Origin: Saccharum officinarum
Taxonomy: Eukaryota; Streptophyta; Magnoliopsida; Poales; Poaceae
Length of the DNA: 64,000 nt
NCBI GenBank assembly: GCA_020631735.1
Contig: CM036179.1
Location: 21,877,063 to 21,941,062 of the forward strand
Reading direction: 5' to 3'
The notes below the pieces were generated by a model that searched no databases, was not told where the DNA came from, and was given only the letters and a program-made list of their open reading frames with translations. This document shows positions 1 through 10,260 of this stretch, piece by piece. The stretch's first letter is position 1; each line of letters begins with the position of its first letter. A program made the position numbers and the translations under genes.

Positions 1-302
1 TCATTTGTGAACTTTGAATATACAGATATAATATATTAATGTTGCTAAAGTAATATGAGCATTACATATTTTTTTCCGGGAAGACTATCTTCAAACTTTA
101 TATCATAGCATCAGAGATCGCCTGTAGAAGAAGAAAATAAATTCTTATCATTTCGGAAATAGTAATGGCTATATGAGCAATAAGACACATATACTTACAT
201 TTCATAATGACTTATACTTATATTATTAACATAGACTTTTCTCATATGATGAATGACTACATGGTTGACGTACTATATATTGGTTTTGTTTTTTGAAGCT
301 AG

Positions 303-2101
303 ATGGCCGACCCGAGAAATATGGATGAGGAGGAGTTGATGATGAATTTGATCAACACTGGCACTCAAGTTGCCGGCGATGATGGTGCTAAAAATAACGT
401 GCAAGAGGATGTAGATGACGGGAGTCAGTACTTAGCTCTTGAACAAAATGAGCAACAACATATTGGCCAAGTATATATTTTTTATTATTAGCTATATATA
501 TATATTATCATATGTCTTATGTGTGCTCATGACATTAAAAATAATGTTTATGTTTTGTAGCCCTCTAGATCGACATCAACAACTACAACGAAGAGTAAAA
601 ATGTTCGAGGTCCCAAAAAGCCATTGGAGGGTCGCTTCATCATCTCGGAGTTCAATGTGGATACAGGAGAACCGGGGGGCCGAATAAAATGAAATTTGTG
701 CACCACTGTGGTTACCTTGTACGGGACCGGCTCCCGATTAGTACCCGTGAATGGAAGAAGAAGACCAATGCTCCTCATATCAGTTTTGTCTCCGATCGTG
801 ACAAGGCGTTAATTTGGAATGATGTCTTGGTACATTTCACGCTCCAAACAGATGATTATGATGATATAATAGATGGTGATGAATTGAAGGAGCGAGTTAG
901 GGATTGGGCAATGAAGAAGATGGCCACCCAGTTTCAGACTTGGAAGAAACACCTATACACGACGTATGTCAAGAAGAACATAGCACCAGATTTTACTGTC
1001 CCAGGCCCGATCTCAAAGCAGAGGCCCTATTGGGATGAGTTTGTACAGTACAAGACTTCGGAAGAGGGTGTGAGTCGAGTGATAAAGAACCAACGTAATG
1101 CCCAACAGAAGACATACCACCATACCTTGGGATCAGGTGGCTACCCGACTGCCATTAAGAAGTGGAACAAAATGGAAGCAGACCTTCTTGCCAAGGGTAT
1201 CAGACCAGAATCACTCGAGTGGGGAGAACGTGCAAAGAATTGGTTTTTCGCTCATGGGGGAACACTAGACCAGGAGACAGGGAAGTGCGTTTATGGCGCA
1301 AGACTGCAAGAAGCAGCAGAAAGATTGTTTTATGCTCAGAGAGCTACTGCTAGTGGTGCGTTCAGGCCCAACAGAGATAAGGATGAGCTGACATACGCCA
1401 TCGGGACTATTGAACATGGTGGCCGAACTAGAGGCAAAGGAAGTGTCTCGTGGGAGCATGGATTCCCTCAGGACAGACCTTCCTACAGAAGTCGCCAGAG
1501 AAAGAAGGAAGAAGAGGCACAACGGCTCCAGAGGTTGGAGGAAGCGGTGCGTGAAGCACAGGAGCGGGAAAAAAACCTTGAAGCGAGAATGCAGGAGGAA
1601 ATCAAAAGGCAAGTGCAAATAGTAGTGAGTGCAAGCAAGCAGGCATCAGAGCCAGGAATCAACATTAGCCAATCTGTTCAGTTGAAAAGCAGCTGCGCTT
1701 CCACGGAGATACCAAATCAAGGGGACACAGGACTGCACTTCCCTGTGGATGACGTCACTGAACCTTGTACAACGTGTGAGCTACACATTCCGAAGGAGAA
1801 TTCCACAATCAAGGTGGCTATCGGTCTTGTTAATCCTATCGACCGAACCAAGACACCAAGGATTCATGGGAATATAATCCAAGAAGGATATGCCACCATC
1901 TCGGTAGATAAAGCTGAAAAAGGTTTTAGTGATTTGCCTCTTGATATTCCTGGAGGTGATGGTGAGAAGACTCTAGGAGAAGCGGAGAAGACATTCATTC
2001 TATGGCGCAAGCGCTACATCATCATTCCAGGGATGTCGGCTCCACCTCCTCCTGAACTACCTCACCATAGGTACGTGCGGATGAAAACACTACATCATTA
2101 A
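303..2101 (+). pseudogene. CACTA second-gene protein, N-terminal Transposase_24-like region (frameshifted)
   Basis: The first exon starts at ATG 303 with an acidic leader and ends near 470 (GGCCAA before GTATAT). A short intron ends at TTTTGTAG (about 560), and the second exon carries on in frame to a TGA at about 690. The conserved transposase-associated region follows from 689 in another frame: KFVHHCGYLVRDRLPIS, a W-rich segment, then YHHTLGSGGY, which is typical of plant Transposase_24 (PF03004-type) proteins. Comparison with the family suggests one base is missing next to the run of six G at about 674-679. A charged coiled coil (about 1490-1620) precedes a C-terminal domain with VAIGLVNPIDRTKTPR. 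A splice donor at about 2071 would join it to the proline-rich exon. No catalytic transposase is encoded here; the protein is probably accessory. Confidence 0.72.
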
Positions 2102-2165
2102 TTTGTATTGGCTTAAATAATTAACAATTTGCTCATAATAATATGTCATTCCTTTTTTTGTAGCA

Positions 2166-2779
2166 GATCCTCCCCCAACCTAAATCCAATTGTTCAATCG
2201 CCAGATCATCATAGTGCTCTGTACGATGACATTATGTTGGAAGACGAGGCTGCATCCACACCCTCTACAAGGAGGTCTCCAACGCCGCAGCCGCCACCTC
2301 CAAGGAGGTCTCCAACGCCGCTGCCAACACCTCCAAGGAGGTCTCCAACGCCTCCCCCGCCCCCGCCTACCAAGAAGCCTAGCAAGAGGCCAGCCCCTCA
2401 AACGAAGAACCAGTCCCCGCCTGCAAAGAAAGCCACCGTGAAACCAAGGGCTATTCCCAAAATAATATCTGAAGAGAAGGAAGAAGGAACTGATGCATAT
2501 AAAAAAGACATGTCTAGATTCTATGACAAACTTAAAATGAATCAAGAAGCAAGGAGAAACCCAGAGAAACTGTACTTCTTCGTAGCTCCGGATATTTTAA
2601 GAAAAAAGGTGACTTCTTACCAGCATCAACAGCGGGAATCTCGTAAGCCGTCCAAATCAACGTTATCAGACTATGACCGCACTCTCACCAAGTCAATTGA
2701 GGCGGCACAGAAAAAGAAGCGGGCAGGGAAAGGAGTTGCCCAACTCGGACAACAAGCGCACCAATCAATCCCCCGCTAG
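2166..2779 (+). pseudogene. CACTA second-gene protein, proline-rich linker exon
   Basis: This exon probably begins after the acceptor at about 2166 (intron from about 2072). It encodes a disordered linker with about four RRSPTP/PPPP repeats (2270-2380) and then a basic region with KKxxK patches. A family-like segment around RKKVTSYQHQQRESRK precedes the frame break. The frame stops at TAG 2777-2779, just after a run of five C. In the alternative frame the protein reads on smoothly (NPPLVVGNEYGSNLGL), so a single base appears to be missing from the C run. The break separates the linker from the protease domain. Confidence 0.6.
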
Positions 2780-2784
2780 TTGTT

Positions 2785-4286
2785 GGTAATGAATATGGTT
2801 CGAATTTAGGATTAATGCATCAGGCAAACATACCTCCGGATGTCGATTTGGATCACCTTGGTGAATTTCTTGATGAGACTGGTCTCGACCTTTACCAGAT
2901 GTTTGGTGATGGAAACATTGAGAGTGCGGCGGAGGTTGATATTTGGAAGAAAAAATTTGTACTAGGCCAGAGTCTATACAACCCTCAAGCCTTATCTGAT
3001 CTGGGGACGCAAATGTACCTGCTAAACAAGTGGTACATGCAGGCGTCTACCAGTGGAGACTTCTGCGTTGGTGTCAGAATTAGAGACGAACATTGGTTTC
3101 ATGGCGATGATGTTATGTATGTTGACTTTGCAGAATTTCATCAACTATGCCACCTGACCTCTCTGGACAAAGTTATCATTAGCTGCTATTGCCTGTAAGT
3201 AATAATTCTTTCGATCTATTATTAAACTCATCATATGTGTGTATATGCATATAAATTATCCTAACAAGTACTATATATATGCAGATTTACAATGACAGAG
3301 CTCAGAAAGGAAGGATGCAATGAAATTGGTTTTGTTGATCCCCATATAGTATTCAAAGACCCAATTACTCCAATGACTAATTGGAAGTCTGAGTCAGAGA
3401 GTAACCTCATGAACTTCTTAGTGAACCAACACCACAAGAAGGATATACTCTTTCCCTATAACTTCAAGTGAGTGTTAATCATGTCGATCATAGCCTTAAT
3501 GGCTCATATGTTGATTCTAGTTAATTAATGAGTGTTATGCGTTATATCCTATAAACATATGCAGCAATCACTGGATATTGATGGACATCGATCTGGTGAA
3601 AAGTCACTTGATAATCTATGACTCGATGAGAAAACCACAACAAGACTACCAAGATATGATAGATATTATCCAGAGGTAATTTCGGGATCTCTAGCAACTA
3701 TATATACACACAAACATGATGATTAACTATATCTAATGATGTGGCAAATTTTTTATTGGGCAGTGTTTGGAAAACCTTTATTGAGAAGCAACACATGGAA
3801 AAATGCAAAGCGCCACTGAATGTAATCCCATTGAAAGTAAGTCCCCTGAATCGCATCATCTTTATTAATTAAACATATAGCTTTCACCGGATCACCAGAT
3901 TGGATGACAAATCTTTTTCTCGTAAAGTGGTGTCTGAGGCAGGAACAGGGGAACAACTACTGTGGTTACTATGTTTGCAAGTTTATCAAGGTGGTCTCCC
4001 AAAGAACTCCTACAGAGAGACTCAAAGTACGTTAAAAATACACTATATATTCATTTAATTATTATTATTGATTGTGTTACTATGTCTTTATATATATATA
4101 TGTATATATATTAATTTATTTTCCTTTAATTCAAACCTGTAGACTCGATGGTTGGAGGAAAAGGTCATACGGCAAGACCAAATCAAAGCAATTCAAGAGT
4201 CTATAGCCGGATTTTTTAATGAGCAGGTCATCGATTCCAAGGGCGAGTTCTACTTCGACCCAACACTGCCATTGAAGCCAAGCTAG
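2785..4286 (+). pseudogene. Ulp1-like cysteine protease (C48) domain of the CACTA gene, multi-exon
   Basis: Exons read from the sequence are about 2785-3196, 3285-3470, 3565-3675, 3764-3837, 3928-4026 and 4143-4286, with GT-AG introns between them. The catalytic triad of a Ulp1/SENP-type peptidase is visible: His in NNHWILMDID, Asp in IIYDSM, then Gln in CLRQ and Cys in NYCGYYVCKF. The stop TAG is at 4284-4286. Such domains are common in the second gene of grass CACTA elements and in some MULEs; their role in transposition is not settled, although deSUMOylation is the family activity. All triad residues are present, but the domain is out of frame with the upstream exons, so it cannot be made as one protein from this copy unless the frameshift is a sequencing error. 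Confidence 0.72.
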
Positions 4287-4391
4287 AGGATGAGAAGAAA
4301 CTCGTTATGTCACAACAACTATAATGCAATCTTTTGTAATATATGCACATGAAATAATATAATGTAAAATACACATATGCATGCATGCATG

Positions 4392-4394
<3 letters not shown>

Positions 4395-4474
<80 letters not shown>
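4395..4474. repeat. (AT)n microsatellite, about 80 bp
   Basis: Pure dinucleotide run immediately 3' of the transposon gene, preceded by a short ATGC run. Length polymorphism is likely, and the exact repeat number may be an assembly estimate. Confidence 0.95.
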
Positions 4475-4476
<2 letters not shown>

Positions 4477-4623
4477 TTGAATTGTGTGATTTAATACGTT
4501 CATTGTGCTTGAACCGAAACATACTATATGCGCGTATAAATGTATAATTAGCAGCGTACAATACGACTTCGAAAACCTATTTTGAAAAGAAAACAAAAAA
4601 ATGAAAAGAAAAGAAAAAAAAAA

Positions 4624-4846
4624 CCTTTAGTCCCGGTTCGTATTACCAACCGGGACTAAAGGTGCTGGCCATCGTGGCATGTCAGGAGGCACCTTTAGTC
4701 CCGGTTGGTGTTACCCACCGGGACTAAAGGTCCTCCTTTAGTCCCGGTTCCTCACCCGGGACTAAAGGACCCCCCTTTAGTCCCGGATGCTTGCTCCCGG
4801 GTGGGGAACCGGGACTAGAGGGGGTTCCCCACCGGAAGTAAAGCCC
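4624..4846. repeat. CACTA subterminal repeat array (TTTAGTCCCGGTT)
   Basis: About eight copies of CCTTTAGTCCCGGTT or its reverse complement AACCGGGACTAAAGG occur in alternating orientation, so neighbouring pairs can fold into hairpins. In En/Spm-type elements such repeats bind the element-encoded accessory protein. The terminal inverted repeat follows directly. Confidence 0.85.
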
Positions 4847-4861
4847 GTCTCTGTACTAGTG

Positions 4862-5380
4862 GGTAGTGAGAGCGAGAGGTAACGGGTGTGTTGTTCGAGG
4901 AATGAGGTGGTTAATTCATCTTCTTCTTACTTCTTACTTTTTTATTTGGTTCGTGAAATGTAATGGGTTAATCTATCTCTCATTTCTCACCAGCTAAATA
5001 GTATATGCATGAGAATGAGTTGATTTCACCAAAATTTATGGGATGAACCCACAATACATTACCTCATGAAGCATGCAGTGACTCCACAAATCGAACACAT
5101 CAAATATTCTTGTCTTGTGTGATCTCGGGAGGATTTTTATGTACTGGTATGAATATTTTGTAAACTTGATCAAGTAACGAAGACCAAGGTTTGAAAGTTA
5201 CAATTTCGTTGTCGTCTCTCTGCTTCACTGCCTATTATTCGATAAGATAATTATTTAATTCAACTATGCATGATATTTCTTATTGTTGTTTCTAACAACG
5301 GTAAGTCAAAATTTATTTGAGGTGTTCTATTAATCGTAAAAAAAATAATTAGCTTTCGCAATCATACCCCTCGGATTTCC
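4862..5380. other. Intergenic, nothing recognised
   Basis: AT-rich DNA flanking the CACTA terminus. I see no open frame with family resemblance, no terminal inverted repeats and no tandem structure. Confidence 0.5.
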
Positions 5381-5389
5381 TATGCTATA

Positions 5390-5720
5390 GTAAAGGGTTA
5401 TTTTGATCAATGCCATTATAATTTTTCAACTTTTAAGATACACCGTTACAATCCAACTATTTGGAGATGTGTCCTTATAATTCTTTCGTTCCTAGAAATA
5501 TGCCATCACATACGCTTTAGGAACTGTTGGACCCATATGCAGGCTGACGTATTTCTGTATTGGCCAAAATGCCCTCTCTATCTTCCTCAAACTCCCTATT
5601 AATGACGTGTGGGCCCATAGGTCAGGTCCTTCCTCCTCTCTTCCCCTTCACGCACGCTAGTCTCCTTTCGTCGGGTCACGCCGCCATCCCTGGAACCCAG
5701 CGACTCTCCGACTCATCCCT
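5390..5720. repeat. Possible solitary MULE terminal sequence
   Basis: The stretch around ATGCCATTATAATTTTTC and GGAGATGTGTCCTTATAA resembles long terminal inverted repeats of grass Mutator-like elements as I remember them. I could not find the matching inverted arm elsewhere in the window, so an element cannot be delimited. The short open frame inside it is low complexity and not supported. Confidence 0.3.
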
Positions 5721-5846
5721 GTCTCCACCTGGCAGTGCTCCAGTAGCACGTAGATGATGAAGCATGGGCAGCCTCGGACCTCGCCCTGCGGGCATGCGCA
5801 GGAGGGAGCACACGGCGGCGTCGGCGGTGGCGAGCCCCAGTGGCGG

Positions 5847-6050
5847 ACCCAGGATTTGAAACGAGGGTAGTCCTAGTCAAAAATTTTCAACACAATACAA
5901 TAAAATCTGAAAAAATTCGCTGACCAAAAAAATTGCAATAAAATCTAAAATAGTTCACTCACTAAAAAAGTTGCAATAAAATCTAAAAAAGTTCAGTGAC
6001 TATAGATCCAATCAGCCCAAGCCCTTCTCTCGCTCAGTCACTGTCCAGCG
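5847..6050. repeat. Dispersed repeat fragment upstream of the ERF relic
   Basis: Begins AGTGGCGGACCCAGGATTTG, a phrase that I associate with grass DNA-transposon ends, and contains three diverged copies of a unit around TTGCAATAAAATCTAAAA with GTTCACTGACTA-like spacers. No matching inverted end or target duplication was found. Confidence 0.3.
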
Positions 6051-6152
6051 GGCCTACCTGTCAGGCTCTTCCCCTACCTCTCGATGTTGCCTCCCCCTTC
6101 AGTTTCGTCATCAGCTCACAAACCAAACCGAGAGACAGAACTTGATTCCAGG

Positions 6153-6869
6153 ATGCTGCTGAACCCGACGTCGGAGGCGTTGGTGCTGGACACCATCCGG
6201 CAGCATCTCCTGGAGGAGCCAGCGGCGGCGCGGCCGACTGACGAGAGCTTCGGGAGCCTGGTGGCGGACCGGTGGAGCGGCTCGCTCCCGTTCCGCACCG
6301 ATGACGCCGATGACATGGTGGTGTTCGGGGCGCTGCAGGACGCCTTCGCCTACGGCTGGCTGCCCGACGGCTCCTTCGCGCACGTGAAGCCCGAGCCGGC
6401 GAGGTCCCCCGACGACTCGGCCTACTCCTACTCCTACGATGGCTCCTCCTGCTTTGGCGGCTTCCTGGACCTGGCGGAGCCGCTGACGCCCAGCAGCGAG
6501 GGCGGCGAGGCGGCCGCCACGCCCAGGCGGGAGGAGGCCGCGGCAGCCGTGGCCAGGGGCAAACACTACAGAGGCGTCAGGCAGCGCCCGTGGGGCAAGT
6601 TCGCGGCGGAGATCAGGGGTGGAAGGAGGTCGGCCATGGATGCGGCCCTGGAGTCCTTGGCGAGCTGCCCGGCGGCGGGTAGTCCCAGGCCTACCTGGAC
6701 TACCCGCTGCGTCCGCCACTGGCGAGCCCACGCCCGAACGCGTGAGACGGCCGGCTGGGGCGAGCTGGATGGCAGCGAGCGGGTCGGTGAGTACGAGGTG
6801 GAGGTGCGATGGATGCCGGAGGGAGGCGACATGGGAATCGGGGCTGGGGCAGCGAGTTCGACCACCTGA
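6153..6869 (+). pseudogene. ERF (group IX-like) transcription factor, AP2 domain truncated
   Basis: The frame is open from 6084, but the family start MLLNPTSEALVLDTIRQHLL points to the ATG at 6153. An acidic, Asp/Ser/Pro-rich putative activation region follows, then the first strand of the AP2/ERF DNA-binding domain, KHYRGVRQRPWGKFAAEIR, starting at 6561. A normal domain continues for about 40 more residues (including the WLG and AYD elements). Here it is replaced after EIR by unrelated Arg/Ala-rich sequence ending at 6869. A weak match to the AP2 end (AYLDYPLR, about 6692) lies in another frame, suggesting an internal deletion plus frameshift. Such factors bind GCC boxes and act in ethylene and defence signalling; without the second and third strands and the helix this copy should not bind DNA. 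It may be a relic or an aberrant fragment. No intron is needed. Confidence 0.72.
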
Positions 6870-7026
6870 GGAAGAACATGGAACGAACTGGACAACGTGT
6901 TCTTGTTTCAGCTTGAGGATTTTTTGTGACATGATCTCTCCTGTCTCGTGCTCGACAACCTTCCTTGGCACACACATATCTACACGAAGTCTGCCCAAAA
7001 TGATCAGACATCATTCAAGTTTCTGA

Positions 7027-7618
7027 ATTTCTGACCAATACGAGGAACCCAAATTGAAGTTGCATTCTCTCTGTATGAAAATAAATACATGGTCATTGTA
7101 CACATCTGGAAGTAAACAAAGGGGGAAAAATCAAATGTAAGCATAACTTACTCATTGGGTTGCGCCATTGGTATCACAGGAAGGAAGAGCAAAATGAGAT
7201 GCCGATCATCACCCAGTTCACAACTCGCCGGCAAACATGTTCAGTCACAGCACGAGCCTTGCACGTCGCCCTCACATCGCAGCTCCGGACGAGGATGTCG
7301 CTCCATGGCGAGCGCGACGAGTGGAGCAGACGCAAGGGAGAGCGCGACCTAGCAGCGGTGGCGGCAACGCTGGCGCGGCAAAAACCTCGGCTCGGTGATT
7401 TTTCGCGCGTAAAGTAGTCTCCGACGGCAAAATATCCGTCGAGCGTCCCTCAGCCACGAAATGGGCCTTTACTTGGGCTGGTTTCCACGTTTGGGCTAGG
7501 CAAGGTGGGAGTGGGAGAGCTGAGATATGCAGCCACCGTTGGATCACAAATGGACGTCATCAGGCATAGAGAAAGTCACCTGTGACTTTACTGAAGAAAG
7601 TCAGAGAATCTGGACCGA
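7027..7618. other. Intergenic, nothing recognised
   Basis: 3' flank of the ERF relic followed by moderately GC-rich DNA. Two overlapping plus-strand frames of 65 and 85 codons show no domain or family resemblance. The segmental duplication begins at 7619. Confidence 0.45.
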
Positions 7619-8569
7619 TTCCTTACAACACACTCTTCAGACGCTACTTCAGCCTTTTGGCAGGTGAGGGCATTGTTGCCTTTATAAGCGCACCTGACGG
7701 TAGAAATGTGGACATAGGCTACCAAATGATATGACATGGCTGTGAAATGTGGACGTAGAGGTTGGGACAGTACCCCACGGTAGAACGTTGGTGAAGGCCC
7801 AAGAGTTCATCACTAACTTTTGGACCACCGATCACTTTTAACTGAAGGGAATGGGTTTTTTCCTTCTTCCATCACCTTTTACTCGACGCTCACATTAAAA
7901 GTCGAGTATCCTCTCTCTTGAATCATTTTGAAATTACTAAGTTCCTAGTTGCTCGTTTTCACATCGATAAAAATATGGTTCAAGTGAGAGCAATCAATCA
8001 CCTTTGGCTGCAACGATCCTAAAATTTAGGTCTAGGAAAACACACATTATTTTCCGTATATTAAGGATAACAAGTTAACAACTGAATATATACTATTTGA
8101 CGATTCAGAATAGAGGATGACAATATTTAAAGATCTAATTAAAGTTTTTTAACTAAAATCCTTACTTCTATCAAAAAAGGAAGGATATAGAGAGGCTTTT
8201 AAAGTTGTTCTAAGTTCTATGAGTTTGTTTATGAATCACGGTACTCATATATGCACACGTGCTCACTCGTATTATGCATGTACATATCCTACCTGCGTGA
8301 CCACTTCAATCTTACTTCTATAAACACACGTAGGCACCCTACTCTTATGAGTACCTTCAAAAGATTGAGGCTGGTCCGGCAAGCTCATCACTGTCAACTG
8401 TCATCTCGCTTACCACTAAATTTAAAAAAAATCTAAACATCCTTGATCCATGTTAAGTCAAGAACTTACAACCTAAGTGAGCATGCAGGTCCCAGCATAA
8501 GGAACTTGATCAACCAGCGGAGCCACCCTTATTTCGACCGCCTGCGTCACCGAATCTTTAAGATCGAGG

Positions 8570-8830
8570 CCTTGTTTAGTTCCAGAGGTGTAAAGTTTTA
8601 AGGTGTTTAGATATTAATAAAAAAACTAATTACAGAACTCGCCTAAACTGTGAGACGAATTTATTAAGACTAATTAATTCATCATTAGCACATGTTTACT
8701 GTAGCATGACATTGTCTAATCATGGACTAATTAGGCTTAAAAAATTTATCTCACAAAATACAAGTAATCTGTGTAATTAGTTATTTTTTAGTCTACATTT
8801 AATACTTTATATATGTATCAAACATCCGAT
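8570..8830. repeat. MITE-like remnant (GTTTAGTTCC family), shared by both duplication copies
   Basis: Starts GGCCTTGTTTAGTTCC and contains the internal phrases CTAATTAATTCATCATTAGC and CATGGACTAATTAGGC that recur in related repeats nearby (about 9320-9660, 19501-19744, 38030-38290). The downstream terminus is decayed. It predates the duplication because copy 2 has it at the equivalent position. Confidence 0.5.
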
Positions 8831-10260
8831 GTGATAGGGTGTAAGGGAGGAAGGCCTGAATCTCGATCCGATCAGCAAATTTTTTTGACAGGCACAGGTA
8901 GCTAACCACATTCAGGGCGTGTTTAAGATGTCCGAATTCGGTCCTGAATTCGGGGTTTAAACAGTGTTCTGTTACTGTAGCAGTTTTGTTTTTATTTGGT
9001 AATAATTGTTCAAACATTGATTAATTAGGTTTGAAATGTTCGTCTCGCAAAGTACAATAAAACTGTGCAATTTGTTTTTGATTTCATCTACATTTAATAC
9101 TTCATATATGTGTCGGCATTTTGATGTGACGGAGAATCTTCTTTTTGTATAGTAAAATTTGGGTGAAAATTTGGAAAGTAAACCGGGCCTCACTCAACGT
9201 AGTCATCAATCAACATCAATCTTGCATCAATCTACAAGTTGCTCAGACAAACCAGGTCGGTTGCACGTTCTTTTTTCTCAGTCGAAGAAACGACGGGTGC
9301 AAGATTTTAAGGCCTGGTTTTACCCAAAATTTTTACCTTCACGTATCCCATCAAATATTTGGACACATGTATAGAGTACTAAATGTAGATAAAAAACTAA
9401 TTGCATAGTTTCGGAGAAACCGCGAGACGAATCTTTTTTTTAAGAAAGTGAGACGAATCTTTTAAAGCCTAATTAGTCCACGAAAAGCCTTAAGTGCTAC
9501 AGTACCAATATGTGCTAATAATAGATTAATTAGTATCATTAGATTCACCTCACAGTTTTCTGACGGGTTCTATAATTTATTTTTTTTATTAGTATTCGAA
9601 ATCTTCTCCCGATATTCTTCCAACACCCGATGTGACGTCAAAAATTTTCTTTTCACGAACTCAACGCAGCTGTCATACTCCGTATACCTGCCATGAAAAC
9701 GATGAGGTAGCTAAGGCACGTAAATTATTTGATTGGACTTATCCTTGCAGCAAGCATGTGACCAAATGACCAATGACCTTGGTTGATTGCCAGTTTGCCA
9801 CGACGAACACTTCTTCATTCTAAGCGGACTAGCCGACTAGCGGAGTCGTCGCAGCCTATGAAAATGAAACGCGGTGGGCAATAATGCCAAATGATCGAGC
9901 GGCGGCCAAACAAAAAAAATAAGACTTAACTCCTCGCATCATCAGAGAAATATGCATATAAAATATATGACGCTCAGGCAGTGCAAATAAAACGTCCTTC
10001 GAACATGGTCTTCTTTCTCAAAAGCAATTTGCTTGGCAGTGGACGACCGGAGTAAAACGATGATCAATTTAGTCTCTAGGCTATGTTTGATGTAAAGTAT
10101 TTTTAAAGTATTGGAGAAATACTACGATTTTACAAAATACTTTGGTTTTTAAAAGCTACTTGGTGTTTACATGCAACAGATCTTGTAGTATCTAAAATCA
10201 TAATTTTATCAAAATTGTAATCTTTTTGGAGTTTTAGAAACTCCACGCATGATCTTTTTT

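Larger units (their letters stand above)
1..4861 (+). mobile_element. CACTA (En/Spm) DNA transposon, 3' part
   Basis: The right end of a CACTA element. It finishes at 4861 with CTGTACTAGTG, the reverse complement of a CACTAGTACAG terminus, and is preceded by an array of subterminal repeats (4624-4846). It carries the plus-strand second gene typical of these elements (Transposase_24-like protein joined to a Ulp1-like protease). The left terminus and the TNPD-type transposase gene would lie upstream of the window. Bases 1-302 hold no coding sequence that I can recognise and are probably promoter or UTR of the element gene. The 3-bp target duplication cannot be verified because the left end is missing. 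Confidence 0.8.

Noticed and set aside
4228..4596. Minus-strand frames with long Ile-Tyr repeats
   Set aside because: Translation of the (AT)n microsatellite.
5560..5757. Plus-strand 65-codon frame
   Set aside because: Low-complexity Ser/Pro sequence within a repeat, no homology or gene context.
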